Shown: positions 44,311 through 54,763, numbered from the stretch's first letter. The stretch: 64,000 nt of DNA from Flavobacteriales bacterium (GCA_017303755.1 JAFLBS010000004.1:310001-374000); one strand, 5' to 3'. Notes: generated by a model not told the origin, from the letters alone. A program made the numbers and translations.

Positions 44311-44340
44311 AGTCCCCAAATGTACCCCAACTATACTTTA

Positions 44341-44374
44341 AAAACTTCTGAATTCATTTCAGGAGTTTTTTTTT
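44341..44374 (+). terminator. Terminator of the giant adhesin gene
   Basis: AAAACTTCTGAA (44341-44352) pairs with TTCAGGAGTTTT (44358-44369), with one G-T pair, then T's. Confidence 0.75.
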
Positions 44375-44409
44375 ATGAAAATTGTAACAAAAAGAAAAAG
44401 CTGACGCCT

Positions 44410-44417
44410 TACTTTTG
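44410..44417 (+). promoter_or_regulatory. -7 box TACTTTTG upstream of the outer-membrane receptor gene
   Basis: It matches TAnnTTTG, 40 bases before the ATG at 44458. A TTG lies 25 bases upstream, slightly further than usual. Confidence 0.5.
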
Positions 44418-44457
44418 CAAAATCATCAATCAAAAACAAATAATCAAAGTTCTTTAC

Positions 44458-46890
44458 ATGAAATCAAAAATTGCTATTTGCTTGTTCCTGTCATTGGTAA
44501 CATTTTACAGTCGGGCACAAAATGAAACCTCAACTTCTCTAAAACCTGGAAGTATCTCGGGAAAAGTAATCGACAAGAAAACCAATGAATCCATCCCTTA
44601 TGTTACCATTTCTATTATCGACGATGGAAAAATAATCACTGGTGGAATCAGCCAAGACAATGGAAATTTTACCGTTAAAAATATCCCTCTAAAAACCGTA
44701 ACTGCAGAAATCATTTTCATCGGATACAAAAAACAAACGCTGACTATCAATTTATCAAATTCCGATAAATCGGTCAATCTAAAAACCATTTATTTGGAAG
44801 AAGAAGCAACTCAGTTAGATGAAGTTGAAATTGTAAAAGACAAATCCATTATCGAGCAAAAAATCGACCGAAAAGTCATTAATGTTGGAAAGGATTTGAT
44901 TTCGGCTGGTGCCACTGCTGGCGAAATAATGAATAATATTCCTTCGGTTTCTGTTGATCCTCAAACGAATGCGATTAGTTTACGCGGAAATGAAAACGTG
45001 AGAATATTGGTGGATGGAAAACCAACTAATATTAGCGCTGCGCAATTACTACAGCAAATTCCATCAGCATCGATCAAGCAAATTGAATTGATTACCAATC
45101 CTTCTGCCAAATACAATCCAGAAGGAATGAGCGGAATCATCAACATCGTTTTACACAAAAATGCCAAATTGGGTTTTAACGGAAGCATCAACAACGGTGT
45201 TACTTTCTCCATTACTCCCAAAGTAAATTCGTCTATTGATATGAATTACCGCTCAGGAAAATTCAATTTCTACGGGAATTATGGTTTCAATCACGGAAAA
45301 TATGCGAACAATGGTTTCATCAATATTCTAGACGTTAGCAATACCAGCAATCAATTATTTGATTTTGGCAATAAAAACACTTCTCACTTAGGAAAAATTG
45401 GTCTTGATTTTTACATTAATGATCGAAACACCATTTCATTTTACACCAATCAAAGTCGTTTTGACGGCGATGGTTTTGGTAAAACTGATGTTGACTATAT
45501 TTCTGGCGTTAATCCTGATATTTTACAATTGTTTATCAATGATAATTCGAATACTACTCAAACGTACAATTTAGATTATAAGCACAATTTCAAAAAAGAA
45601 GGTGAAAATATTGAATTGGAAATCAATTATAACTTAAACGATGGTAAAGAACTGGCTTATTTTAGTTACCCAGATTTGAATTCTGCTTTTAGCAATCAAG
45701 TGAATACATTGGGTGATAATACCATCATCAATCTTGATTATGTAAATCCGTTAACCGATAAAACTAAATTGGAATTAGGTTTGGAAAGCCGAATTGAAGC
45801 GACCGATAATTCATTTGACATTACAAATAATTACGACTCTGATTTTGACTTTAAAAGAACCATACATTCGGCGTATGTTACTTATGGCAAACAGTTTGAA
45901 AAATGGAGTTACCAATTGGGTTCACGTTTCGAACAATACAATGTAGATTCTCAGTTCAGAAAATTGGATTCAGAAGACATCAATTTGAATGGAAATACTA
46001 CTGAAATTTTAACCGAAAATTACGAAGACGAAATTTTTGCATTTTATCCTTCGGCGTATTTAACCTATACACCAAGCGAAAAAAATTCGTTCAATTTGAA
46101 TTTTTCACGACGTGTGGATCGACCAAGCATCGGACAAGTAAACCCGATTAGAGAATGGAGTACACCTACAGTGACTTCGGTTGGAGAACCATCATTAGTG
46201 CCACAATTTACGAATTCGTTTGAATTGAATTATACTCGTAAAACCAAAATTGGAAGTATCACTTCAGGTGTTTTCTATAGAATGATTGAAGACGAAATCA
46301 CGCGTTCGGTATACACTGATCCATTGGATGAAAACCGACAAATCTTAACCTATTTAAATTTTGACAATAACAATGCTTACGGTATTGAATTATCTGGAAA
46401 TTTAGATTTTACAAAATGGTGGAGTGCTAACATTAGTTTTGATGCCTACTACCGAAAAGTAAAAGGTGCTGTTGAAAACGAGCAAAACGTAATTGAATCT
46501 TCAACTGTAGATGCCACTTTGTTCAATTCGCGCATCAACAACAATTTTAAAATTACGAAAAACCTTCGTGCACAATGGTTTGGAATGTACCGCGGACAAG
46601 ACAAGAGCTTGCAATATACCCGAAAAGCGATGTGGAAAACGGATATCGGAGCGAGTTTGACCGTATTGAAAGGAAACGGTACAGTGAGTGCCCGATTGAG
46701 TGATATTTTCAAATCGATGAATTTTCAATTTGAAGGATCAAAACCTACTCCTCGTGAAGGCGAATTCAATTGGGAAAGCCGTTCGGTGTATTTAGGATTT
46801 AATTACAAATTTGGTTCGGGCAAAAACAGAGCGTTACAGAGAAAACAACGAGACAACAATGAAACCCAAGGCGGTGGTGGAATGTTTTAA
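44458..46890 (+). CDS. TonB-dependent receptor-like outer-membrane beta-barrel protein
   Basis: An 810-residue outer-membrane protein. I use the ATG at 44458, which gives a signal peptide ending FYSRAQ; a longer reading would start inside the previous terminator. It has a carboxypeptidase-regulatory-like domain (GSISGKVIDKKTNESIPYV), then a plug domain (IMNNIPSVSVDPQTNAISLRG, ILVDGKPTNI) and a C-terminal barrel of the outer-membrane beta-barrel family 3 type. The extreme C-terminus is Gly-rich (ETQGGGGMF), ending in phenylalanine. There is no STN domain and no anti-sigma gene nearby, so unlike the receptor at 34008 it probably does not signal. The substrate is unknown. Confidence 0.88.
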   Translation: MKSKIAICLFLSLVTFYSRAQNETSTSLKPGSISGKVIDKKTNESIPYVTISIIDDGKIITGGISQDNGNFTVKNIPLKTVTAEIIFIGYKKQTLTINLSNSDKSVNLKTIYLEEEATQLDEVEIVKDKSIIEQKIDRKVINVGKDLISAGATAGEIMNNIPSVSVDPQTNAISLRGNENVRILVDGKPTNISAAQLLQQIPSASIKQIELITNPSAKYNPEGMSGIINIVLHKNAKLGFNGSINNGVTFSITPKVNSSIDMNYRSGKFNFYGNYGFNHGKYANNGFINILDVSNTSNQLFDFGNKNTSHLGKIGLDFYINDRNTISFYTNQSRFDGDGFGKTDVDYISGVNPDILQLFINDNSNTTQTYNLDYKHNFKKEGENIELEINYNLNDGKELAYFSYPDLNSAFSNQVNTLGDNTIINLDYVNPLTDKTKLELGLESRIEATDNSFDITNNYDSDFDFKRTIHSAYVTYGKQFEKWSYQLGSRFEQYNVDSQFRKLDSEDINLNGNTTEILTENYEDEIFAFYPSAYLTYTPSEKNSFNLNFSRRVDRPSIGQVNPIREWSTPTVTSVGEPSLVPQFTNSFELNYTRKTKIGSITSGVFYRMIEDEITRSVYTDPLDENRQILTYLNFDNNNAYGIELSGNLDFTKWWSANISFDAYYRKVKGAVENEQNVIESSTVDATLFNSRINNNFKITKNLRAQWFGMYRGQDKSLQYTRKAMWKTDIGASLTVLKGNGTVSARLSDIFKSMNFQFEGSKPTPREGEFNWESRSVYLGFNYKFGSGKNRALQRKQRDNNETQGGGGMF

Positions 46891-46915
46891 AAAAAAAAAA
46901 ATCAATTTATAGAAA

Positions 46916-46940
46916 AGGCGGACTAAAGTCCGCCTCTATT
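46916..46940. terminator. Bidirectional terminator between receptor gene and fabH
   Basis: AGGCGGACT (46916-46924) and AGTCCGCCT (46927-46935) form a GC-rich stem. An A12 run precedes it at about 46890, and CTATTTATT follows. Confidence 0.75.
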
Positions 46941-46942
46941 TA

Positions 46943-47950
46943 TTACCACCTAATAATAACGCTTCCCCAAGTAAATCCGCTACCAAAAGCTGCTAAAACG
47001 ACTAAATCACCTTCTTTGATTTTACCGTTTTCCCAAGCTTCTGTCAAAGCAATCGGAATGGATGCTGCAGTTGTATTTCCGTATTTTTGAATGTTATTGA
47101 ACACTTGATCATCAGTCAATTGAAATTTATGCTGAATGAACTGAGAAATTCTCAAATTCGCCTGATGCGGAATCAACATCGAAATATCAGAAACGTTCAA
47201 ATTATTGGCTTGTAACCCTTCATTAATCACTTCTGCAAAACGAACTACAGCATTTTTAAATACAAACTGTCCGTTCATATATGGGAAATAACTTTCATCG
47301 TTAGGATCATTTTCAGCTAAAATATCAGTCACCCAACGCTTGCCCATTCCAGGAGCAATTAAGACCAATTCTTCGGCGTGTTGTCCTTCTGAATGTAAGT
47401 GTGTCGAAAGAATTCCTTTGCTTAAATCTTCTTCACGAGAAAGTACTGCTGCACCTGCTCCATCGCCAAAAATCACCGAAACACCTCTACCTCTATCCGT
47501 CATGTCCAAACCTGTAGAATGCAATTCGGAACCAATGACTAAAATGTTTTTGTACATTCCGGTCTTGATGTATTGATCGGCAATTGAAATGACATATACA
47601 AAACCCGAACATTGGTTTCTAACATCAAGCGCACCAACAGTTCTTAAACCTAAATCGCGTTGTACTAAAACTCCTGGACCAGGAAAATAATAGTCCGGAC
47701 TCAAAGTGGCAAATATTACAAAATCAATGTCTTCTTTGGCAATTTTAGAACGTTCAATAGCAATTTGAGCTGCTTTTACACCCATTGTAGTTGTGGTATC
47801 TTCACCTCGAACTACATGACGACGTTCTTTGATTCCGGTTCGTTCCTGAATCCAAGCGTCGTTAGTGTCCATTATTTTGGATAAATCATCATTAGTGACA
47901 ACATTATCAGGAACATAAAATCCTAAACCCGATATTTTTGAATGATACAT
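46943..47950 (-). CDS. fabH: 3-oxoacyl-ACP synthase III
   Basis: KAS III starts fatty acid synthesis by condensing an acyl-CoA with malonyl-ACP. The 335-residue protein has a thiolase fold with the catalytic triad visible: Cys in NQCSGFVYV, His in IPHQANLRI and Asn in KYGNTTAAS. The C-terminal GSGFTWGSVII closure is typical. Bacteroidota often have more than one copy; this one is away from the usual plsX-rpmF cluster, so it may be the secondary copy, possibly for branched-chain starters. It has a terminator shared with the convergent receptor gene. Confidence 0.95.
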   Translation of the reverse strand: MYHSKISGLGFYVPDNVVTNDDLSKIMDTNDAWIQERTGIKERRHVVRGEDTTTTMGVKAAQIAIERSKIAKEDIDFVIFATLSPDYYFPGPGVLVQRDLGLRTVGALDVRNQCSGFVYVISIADQYIKTGMYKNILVIGSELHSTGLDMTDRGRGVSVIFGDGAGAAVLSREEDLSKGILSTHLHSEGQHAEELVLIAPGMGKRWVTDILAENDPNDESYFPYMNGQFVFKNAVVRFAEVINEGLQANNLNVSDISMLIPHQANLRISQFIQHKFQLTDDQVFNNIQKYGNTTAASIPIALTEAWENGKIKEGDLVVLAAFGSGFTWGSVIIRW

Positions 47951-48065
47951 AATTTGATGTATTGATAAAATTAATAGCTTGTTTTTAGTCTTTTTCTAAA
48001 AAACGATGTTTTTGAAAGTATAAATATAGGAAAATGCTAATTAGTTGCAATCATTTTAGAATAAA

Positions 48066-48093
48066 AAAACCAGTCTATTACTAAACTGGTTTT
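48066..48093 (-). terminator. Terminator of the YegP-like gene
   Basis: AAAACCAGT (48066-48074) pairs with ACTGGTTTT (48085-48093). On the minus strand it is followed by a T run. Confidence 0.8.
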
Positions 48094-48112
48094 CTCCTTA
48101 AAAATAGATATA

Positions 48113-48445
48113 TTAAGCCGATTGATCATCGGTTTCTGCATCAGGTGCATTTTTCTTAACAGATTCAATTCCGTTGTCTCTTGCTGAAGCACTTTCGTAC
48201 ATTTCGCTTGAACCAATGATTTGACCATTAGTTGATTTTAGGCTGAAATAGTATTTTCCGTTGGACGATTCTTTTTTCTCAAAACGAGCATCATCTTGCG
48301 AATTTTTCTTTACTGATTCTACACCGTTCAAACACGCCGCTTTAGTTGTATAACCTTCACTGGCTAAAATAGTTTGTCCGTTTCCTGCTTTTAAATTGAA
48401 TTGGTATTCTCCGTTAGTTCTGTTTGTAATTACAAATTTTCCCAT
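48113..48445 (-). CDS. YegP/DUF1508 family protein, two tandem domains
   Basis: A 110-residue cytoplasmic protein built of two DUF1508 units of about 50 residues. The first is FVITNRTNGEYQFNLKAGNGQTILASEGY...NGVESVKKN and the second FEKKESSNGKYYFSLKSTNGQIIGSSEMY...NGIESVKKN. The family is small and widespread (E. coli YegP) and its role is not well known. A short acidic tail (DAETDDQSA) closes the chain. It is divergent from the S9 peptidase gene and has its own terminator. Confidence 0.92.
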   Translation of the reverse strand: MGKFVITNRTNGEYQFNLKAGNGQTILASEGYTTKAACLNGVESVKKNSQDDARFEKKESSNGKYYFSLKSTNGQIIGSSEMYESASARDNGIESVKKNAPDAETDDQSA

Positions 48446-48611
48446 TAGTTATAAGGTATTAAAGTTGGTTAATTCTTGCATTAATTATATCAAATTTAAT
48501 AATTTTTGAAAAACGATGGTCAATTATTAACTAAAAATTAAATTCAGATAACTAATTTGTAACGAGTTTGAATTATCTTAGACCAATCAAACAATGAAAA
48601 ACTGATTTATT

Positions 48612-51029
48612 ATGAAAAAACAACTATTCCTTTCTTTGTTTTTATTGAGTTTTGGATGGACCATTCTGGCTCAGGAAAATGTAACATACCAAAAACCTTC
48701 GCCTGAAATTATGGCTTTGGCTGATTATGATCGAGCACCATCGGTGAATATGGACTCGAAAAAAGTGTACATGTTATTGAGTTATCGCAATACTTACAAA
48801 ACTTTAGATGATTTGAATCAGGAAGAAATGCGTTTGGGAGGTTTGCGTATTAATCCGGTTACTAATATTTCGAGCACAGTAACATACATCAACAATTTGA
48901 AACTGCGAAAAGTGGCTGATAAAGTAGAGCAACAAGTTACAGGTTTACCCGAAAATGCTCGAATTGCCAACGTTTCTTGGTCGCCTAACGAAACCAAAAT
49001 CGCCTTCACTCACACTACCAATTCGGGAGTTGAATTGTGGGTGATTGATGTCGTAACTGCATCAGCAAAAAAAATAACTTCGGATAATTTGAATGCCAAT
49101 TTAGGAAGTCCATTCAATTGGATGAAAGACAACGAAACCTTATTGGTAAAAGTATTGCCTAAAAATCGTCCGGCTTTAGTTGATATCAAAAAAGATTTAC
49201 CAAAAGGTCCGACCGTTTCCATCAGTGACGGTTCGAAATCGCAAAATAGAACTTTTCAAGATTTATTAAAAAACAAAACTGACGAAGCTAATTTTGAAAC
49301 ATTAGTTACATCCGAATTGTATAAAGTAACCTTATCGGGTTCAATGCAATTGTACAAATCAGCTGATATTTACGCTGGCGAAAGTTTTTCTCCCGATGGA
49401 AATTACTTGATGCTGACTACCATTCAAAAACCATTTTCATATATCGTTCCGCTGAATCGTTTCCCACAAAAAACCATTGTTTACGATGCCTCAGGAAAAG
49501 AAGTGAAATTAGTAAACGAAGTTCCGTTAACCGAAATCATGCCCAAAGGGTTTTCATCGGTACGAAAAGGAAAAAGAAGCATGAGTTGGAGAGCCGACAA
49601 ACCTGCTTCATTATCGTATGTTGTAGCTTTAGACGAAGGCGATCAAGCTGTAAAAGTTGAGTATAGAGATGAAGTTTTTTCTTGGGATGCACCGTTTAAT
49701 GGAGCAGCAACATCCATATTAAAAACGCAACAACGATTTGCTGGAATAATGTGGGGAAATGAAACTACAGCCATTGCTTATGATAGCTGGTACGATACTC
49801 GAAACCAAAAAACTTATTTATTCAACCCATCCAATCCAAGTGCTGCACCAAAAGTGATTTCCGACCGAAATTCACAAGACATTTATTCTGATCCAGGCAA
49901 TTTTGAAACCAAACGCAATCAATACAATCGTTATGTTTTAGCAATTGAAAACGACAATACGTATTTAATTGGCGATGGATTTACAAAGGAAGGTCAGTTT
50001 CCGTTCATCGACGAATTCAATTTAAAAACATTAAAAACAAAACGTTTATACACATCGACCTACAAAGACAAAAAAGAAGATTTATTGTCGATAGAAGATT
50101 ACAAAAAAGGTGATGTTTTGGTAATGATTCAGTCGAAAAATGAGTTCCCGAATTACTATTTGCGTAACATTAAATCTAAAGGAAAATTAACGCAAATTAC
50201 TAGTTTTAAAAACCCGTTTGAAAGTATCAAAAATGTATACAAAGAAGTAATCAAATATAAACGAAAAGATGGAGTGGAATTATCGGGAACGTTGTATTTG
50301 CCTGCTAATTACGATCGAGTGAAGAAATCTGAGAAATTACCTTTATTGATTTGGGCGTATCCTGAAGAATTTAAAGATAAAAGTTCGGCCGGACAAAGCA
50401 ATAAAAACCCAAATGAATTTACCTTTCCTAATTATGGTTCTTTTGTGTATTGGGTAACCAAAGGATATGCTGTTTTAGACGATGCTTCGTTCCCAATTAT
50501 TGGAGAAGGAACTACTGAACCGAATGATACTTTTATTCCGCAATTGGTAGCCAACGGAGAAGCTGCGATTGATGCTGTAGACCAATTGGGTTACATCAAT
50601 AGAAATAAGGTTGCTGTGGGCGGACATTCATATGGTGCTTTTATGACGGCCAATTTATTGACGCATTCGAATTTATTTGCCTGCGGAATTGCCCGAAGTG
50701 GTGCTTATAACCGAACCTTAACTCCTTTTGGTTTTCAAAGTGAACAGCGTAATTATTGGGATGTTCCTGAAATCTACAACGGAATGTCGCCGTTTATGAA
50801 TGCCGATAAAATGAAAACTCCACTCTTGCTAACGCATGGTGAAGCCGATAATAATCCGGGGACATTTACACTGCAAACCGAGCGTTATTTTCAGGCTTTG
50901 AAAAACTTAGGTGCGCCCGTTAGAATGGTGATTTTACCTAAAGAATCGCATGGTTATGTGGCCAAAGAAAACATTTTACACTTGCTTTGGGAACAAGATC
51001 AGTTTTTAGAAAAGTATTTGAAAAATTAG
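48612..51029 (+). CDS. S9 family (prolyl oligopeptidase-type) serine peptidase, exported
   Basis: An 805-residue exported peptidase. The signal peptide ends WTILAQ. An N-terminal beta-propeller (about 60-550) precedes the alpha/beta-hydrolase catalytic domain, with the nucleophile in GGHSYGAFM, the acid in HGEADNNPGT and the histidine in ESHGYV. It resembles the glutamyl-endopeptidase-like branch of S9 common in Bacteroidota, but specificity cannot be set from sequence alone. It probably acts in the periplasm on peptides. It converges with the ABC ATPase gene; the spacer has only a weak AGAAAATAGA direct repeat. Confidence 0.92.
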   Translation: MKKQLFLSLFLLSFGWTILAQENVTYQKPSPEIMALADYDRAPSVNMDSKKVYMLLSYRNTYKTLDDLNQEEMRLGGLRINPVTNISSTVTYINNLKLRKVADKVEQQVTGLPENARIANVSWSPNETKIAFTHTTNSGVELWVIDVVTASAKKITSDNLNANLGSPFNWMKDNETLLVKVLPKNRPALVDIKKDLPKGPTVSISDGSKSQNRTFQDLLKNKTDEANFETLVTSELYKVTLSGSMQLYKSADIYAGESFSPDGNYLMLTTIQKPFSYIVPLNRFPQKTIVYDASGKEVKLVNEVPLTEIMPKGFSSVRKGKRSMSWRADKPASLSYVVALDEGDQAVKVEYRDEVFSWDAPFNGAATSILKTQQRFAGIMWGNETTAIAYDSWYDTRNQKTYLFNPSNPSAAPKVISDRNSQDIYSDPGNFETKRNQYNRYVLAIENDNTYLIGDGFTKEGQFPFIDEFNLKTLKTKRLYTSTYKDKKEDLLSIEDYKKGDVLVMIQSKNEFPNYYLRNIKSKGKLTQITSFKNPFESIKNVYKEVIKYKRKDGVELSGTLYLPANYDRVKKSEKLPLLIWAYPEEFKDKSSAGQSNKNPNEFTFPNYGSFVYWVTKGYAVLDDASFPIIGEGTTEPNDTFIPQLVANGEAAIDAVDQLGYINRNKVAVGGHSYGAFMTANLLTHSNLFACGIARSGAYNRTLTPFGFQSEQRNYWDVPEIYNGMSPFMNADKMKTPLLLTHGEADNNPGTFTLQTERYFQALKNLGAPVRMVILPKESHGYVAKENILHLLWEQDQFLEKYLKN

Positions 51030-51071
51030 AGTAAAGAAAATAGAATATAGAAAATAGACTTCTGATGAATT

Positions 51072-51998
51072 TTAGAGGTCTATTTTTTTTAGATGAATAA
51101 CTGAATTTGCATCGAAGTCAACTTCACTTTCAAAAAAGACAGTTTGATTGTTGTACTCGGCTTCAATCAAGTAATGATTTCCTCTGAAATACGAATTTAC
51201 AACAGTCACTTTTAGATTGGATTTTTCGACAACTTTTAATTGATGTGGATAGATTAACTGTGTTTTTCCGTCGATTTCCATTTCATTTACATCTCCAAAA
51301 AGAGAAGCTACATAACGATTGACTGGATTTTCAAAAACCTTTTTGGGTGTTCCTTTTTCGATGATTGTACCTTCTTTCATCACGATTACTTCATCGGCAA
51401 ACGAAAGTACATCAGTACTATCATGAGTGGCAACTATGCAAGTAATTTGTTTTTCTTTTAGGTAAGCAAATAATCTTCTTCGAAGGCTGTTCTTTCTGAA
51501 ATTATCAATATGGCTGAACGGTTCATCAAGTAGAAGTAGTTCGGGTTCTAAAGCCAAAACTCGAGCAATAGCAACGCGTTGCATTTGTCCTCCGCTTAAA
51601 GTTTTTGCTTTTACGTTGGCAAAATCAGTCATTTCTACAATTTCCAATAATTCCATTACTCTGGCTTTCTTCTTATCAGGATAAATATTGGAAAGATATT
51701 TCCCAACATTTTCTGCAACCGTAATAAAAGGCATCAAATCAAAATCTTGTGCCAAATATTTCATAGAATCAACGCCTGGAATGAGGTTGAATTTCGGACC
51801 TAACACTTCTACATCGTTCCAAAAGATCTTTCCTTTATCTAAATCATGCAAACCATAAATCAATTTGAGTAGTGTGCTTTTTCCACAACCACTTTCACCA
51901 ATTAGAGCTAGATTTTTTCCTCTTTCTAAAGAAAAATCAATGTTTTGAAGGGTTACTTTTTTTAGATAAGAAAAAGAGAGGTTGTGTACTGTTAGCAT
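51072..51998 (-). CDS. ABC transporter ATP-binding protein
   Basis: A 308-residue ATPase. I choose the start at 51998 (MLTVHNLSFSYLKK) over an ATG 21 bases upstream because it begins at the first strand of the fold. Walker A is GESGCGKST (34-42), the Q-loop follows, the signature is LSGGQMQRVAIAR, Walker B is LLLLDEPFSH, and the H-loop is ATHDSTD. The last 75 residues resemble a TOBE domain, as in ion or sugar importers. No permease or binding protein lies next to it, so the partner is elsewhere or it has another role. Confidence 0.93.
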   Translation of the reverse strand: MLTVHNLSFSYLKKVTLQNIDFSLERGKNLALIGESGCGKSTLLKLIYGLHDLDKGKIFWNDVEVLGPKFNLIPGVDSMKYLAQDFDLMPFITVAENVGKYLSNIYPDKKKARVMELLEIVEMTDFANVKAKTLSGGQMQRVAIARVLALEPELLLLDEPFSHIDNFRKNSLRRRLFAYLKEKQITCIVATHDSTDVLSFADEVIVMKEGTIIEKGTPKKVFENPVNRYVASLFGDVNEMEIDGKTQLIYPHQLKVVEKSNLKVTVVNSYFRGNHYLIEAEYNNQTVFFESEVDFDANSVIHLKKIDL

Positions 51999-52171
51999 AT
52001 CGAAGCAATAGTAGTGCAAATTTGGATATAAAATAGTTGAAAATCAAATAAAAAACCGATTATTAAACTTCCTGACAATCAACAATTTGACAATTCGTCG
52101 ATGATTAAGGTATTTTGTCGACTAACTTTTACCCTAAATTTAATTTTTAATAAATTTAAATACAAAACCTT

Positions 52172-54763
52172 ATGATTATGAAAACCAAAAAATACATTTT
52201 ATTAATTTTTTTCTTGCATTTTAACATATTTTTTGCGCAAGTCGGAATCGGAACAACAACACCTGATTCGCAATTGGACATTCGCTCCAGCAATCAAGCA
52301 GCTCCAGCCAACAACGACGGTATTTTGATTCCGAAAGTGGATGTTTTCCCAGCTACAAACCCAACTGTAGCTCAACAAGGCATGATGGTGTATTTAACTA
52401 CAACCACAACATTTCTAGCCACTTCAAGATCACCTGGATTTTATTATTGGAACAACCCGACCTCAGACTGGATTGGTTTGAACTCAGTAGCCAATGGTGA
52501 TCACGATTGGTACGAACAAGGAACCACAACTGCTCCCAATGCCATTACTGATAATATGTTTCATACCGGAAATGTAGGAATCGGAATGAATACTCCATTG
52601 CACAAACTAGACATTGAAGCACCAGGAAATGTAATTGGCTTGCGATTATTGAGTGGTAACAATAATGATTTAGCGTGGCTCTCTTTGGGAAGAACCTACG
52701 AGTATGCTCAAATTGGAGCTTGTACTCCGGGTACTTTTTTTACGGATGCCTTAGCCGGTGATATGGCTATTAAAAACTTCAATACGGGCAAACTTTTATT
52801 TGGCGCCTCTTATATTGATGCGGCTGATATGTCGATTATTCCCGGCGGAAATGTCGGAATCAACACCTCAAGTCCGGGCACTTTATTTGACGTAAGAGGA
52901 ATTAACAATTGGAATACAGCAACTACTGAAGGCGATGTTCGAATAGGTGACCCAACGTATCGATTTAAAATTGGCGTTGCTACTGGTGGCGCTGGTGCTG
53001 GAGATATTCGCTTGACTGCTCAAGGAGGAACGAATCGCATCTTCTTAGGAAATTCGGTCAACAACACTTTAACTACCATAGACGGTTTGAATAATCGCGT
53101 TGGAATCAAAAATGTGATTTTACCCAACTCCGTTTTAGATGTTGCTGGTGATCTAGCTCTACGAGAAGGAGCAGCTATTAATGTAATTGCTGGAGGAAAT
53201 GTGGTCATCTTAAACGGTGAAAATAGTCATTACCGATTAGCAGGTGCAGCTGGAGCCTACTCCATTAATACTATTTTGAATGGAAATGATGGTCAGTTAT
53301 TAACTTTAATGAATACTACGGGACAAACAATGACTGTCTTAAATAATAATGTAGCCAACGGAATTTTAACAGGAACCGGAGGGAATTTGGTTTCTTCGAG
53401 TACAGGAAATTCAAGTGTAACGCTAATGTATAATGCTACTTTAGCACGATGGGTTGTAACTTCTTCTTCAGGAATGACCAATTCAAACTCATGGAACATT
53501 TCTGGAAATGCGGGAACTAATGGCGGAAATACTGTAACTGCAGGAACCAACTTTATAGGAACTACTGACAATCAAAACATTGATTTTAGAACCAATAATG
53601 TTTATAGAGGTCGATTTAGTAGTTTGGGAGAGTTTTTTGTTGGTACATTAAATACTGTATTACCTGGTGATTTATGTAATGCTGTTGGGAACTTTACTTT
53701 TCCTTGGGCAATGAACGGTTACTCTGCTTTTGATGGTGCTGGAAGTTATGGACAAGTAACCGGTGGAACTACTATTTTTGGTGGAGTTCAAGGCGAATAT
53801 AACGGAACCAATGCGCAAGGAACTGGAGTGAGAGGCATAGCATTAACTACGACTGCTGGAATTTCTTTTACCGCCCCACATACTGGAGTTTCGGGTGGTG
53901 CCACAACAGGTGGTGCTTATAAATTTGGCACTTATGGAAGTGGTGGTGCAAGTCCACGTTCTGGTGGAGTTTTAGGAAACGACTTTGGTCTTGCTCTTGG
54001 TGCACTGGGATATTATTCGAGTGGTCTTCTTGATTACTCAGTGTATGGGTTTGGCCAAGCACATACTAATGGAGTAGCTGGAGGTAGATTATTAAACAAC
54101 AATATGGAGAGAAATACTAATATTGGATTAGGAATTTATGGAGGTGTAATGGGTGGATGGGTTCGCGGAATGAAATACGGTTTCCATACCAAAGGAGAAA
54201 CCTATAGTTTGTATGTAGACGGAAATGGTTATACTAACAAGCCATTGGCTTATTTAATTTCAACAGACGGAGCTTCAAAAACAGCCAGTTATATGAGTAC
54301 TTCGATGAAACCTGAAGTAACTGTAAATGGTAAAACATCCTTAGAAAGTGGAAAAGTTTTTGTAGCCTTTGATAAAGCATTCAGTCAAATTATTTCTAAT
54401 GTTGATGATGTAATCATTACAGCTTCTCCGCAAGGAAAATCGAATGGTATTTACATCGATTCCATAACAAAAGAAGGATTTTGGATCTATGAAAACAACG
54501 ACGGAACTTCGAATGTGAAAATCGCGTGGATTGCCATAACTAAAATAAAAGGTGAAGAAAATCCAGAAGTTCCAAGCGATTTATTGGCGAATGATTTTGA
54601 TAAAAAAATGGATGGAGTAATGTTCAACGAAAACAACACCAGAGAAACCGCACAAAGTTTATGGTGGGATGGAAATCAGATACGTTGGGATAGGCCAACT
54701 AATGAAAAAGTAGACACTGAAACTGACAAACTAGCCCGACCAAAAGAAATTAAAAAACAATAA
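52172..54763 (+). CDS. Fibre-like secreted protein (QVGIGTTTP family), largest copy
   Basis: An 863-residue protein of the same family as the genes at 8942, 17376 and 59271. The signal peptide ends IFFAQ (start at 52172 or at the second ATG, 52178), followed by VGIGTTTPDSQLDI, NNDGILIPKVDVF and GFYYWNNPTSDWIGL. Several NVGIGMNTP-type units and long Gly/Thr/Asn-rich beta stretches follow. The C-terminal 190 residues form a distinct domain (KPEVTVNGKTSLESGKVFVAFDKAF, GIYIDSITKEGFWIYEN) with a charged tail. No T9SS sorting domain is seen. A structural or adhesive surface role is likely but not shown. Confidence 0.75.
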   Translation: MIMKTKKYILLIFFLHFNIFFAQVGIGTTTPDSQLDIRSSNQAAPANNDGILIPKVDVFPATNPTVAQQGMMVYLTTTTTFLATSRSPGFYYWNNPTSDWIGLNSVANGDHDWYEQGTTTAPNAITDNMFHTGNVGIGMNTPLHKLDIEAPGNVIGLRLLSGNNNDLAWLSLGRTYEYAQIGACTPGTFFTDALAGDMAIKNFNTGKLLFGASYIDAADMSIIPGGNVGINTSSPGTLFDVRGINNWNTATTEGDVRIGDPTYRFKIGVATGGAGAGDIRLTAQGGTNRIFLGNSVNNTLTTIDGLNNRVGIKNVILPNSVLDVAGDLALREGAAINVIAGGNVVILNGENSHYRLAGAAGAYSINTILNGNDGQLLTLMNTTGQTMTVLNNNVANGILTGTGGNLVSSSTGNSSVTLMYNATLARWVVTSSSGMTNSNSWNISGNAGTNGGNTVTAGTNFIGTTDNQNIDFRTNNVYRGRFSSLGEFFVGTLNTVLPGDLCNAVGNFTFPWAMNGYSAFDGAGSYGQVTGGTTIFGGVQGEYNGTNAQGTGVRGIALTTTAGISFTAPHTGVSGGATTGGAYKFGTYGSGGASPRSGGVLGNDFGLALGALGYYSSGLLDYSVYGFGQAHTNGVAGGRLLNNNMERNTNIGLGIYGGVMGGWVRGMKYGFHTKGETYSLYVDGNGYTNKPLAYLISTDGASKTASYMSTSMKPEVTVNGKTSLESGKVFVAFDKAFSQIISNVDDVIITASPQGKSNGIYIDSITKEGFWIYENNDGTSNVKIAWIAITKIKGEENPEVPSDLLANDFDKKMDGVMFNENNTRETAQSLWWDGNQIRWDRPTNEKVDTETDKLARPKEIKKQ

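Noticed and set aside
52130-52142. TTTAGGGTAAAA (minus strand) as an ECF site upstream of the ABC ATPase
   Set aside because: It lacks GTAGGGT and has no TGTT 15 bases later.
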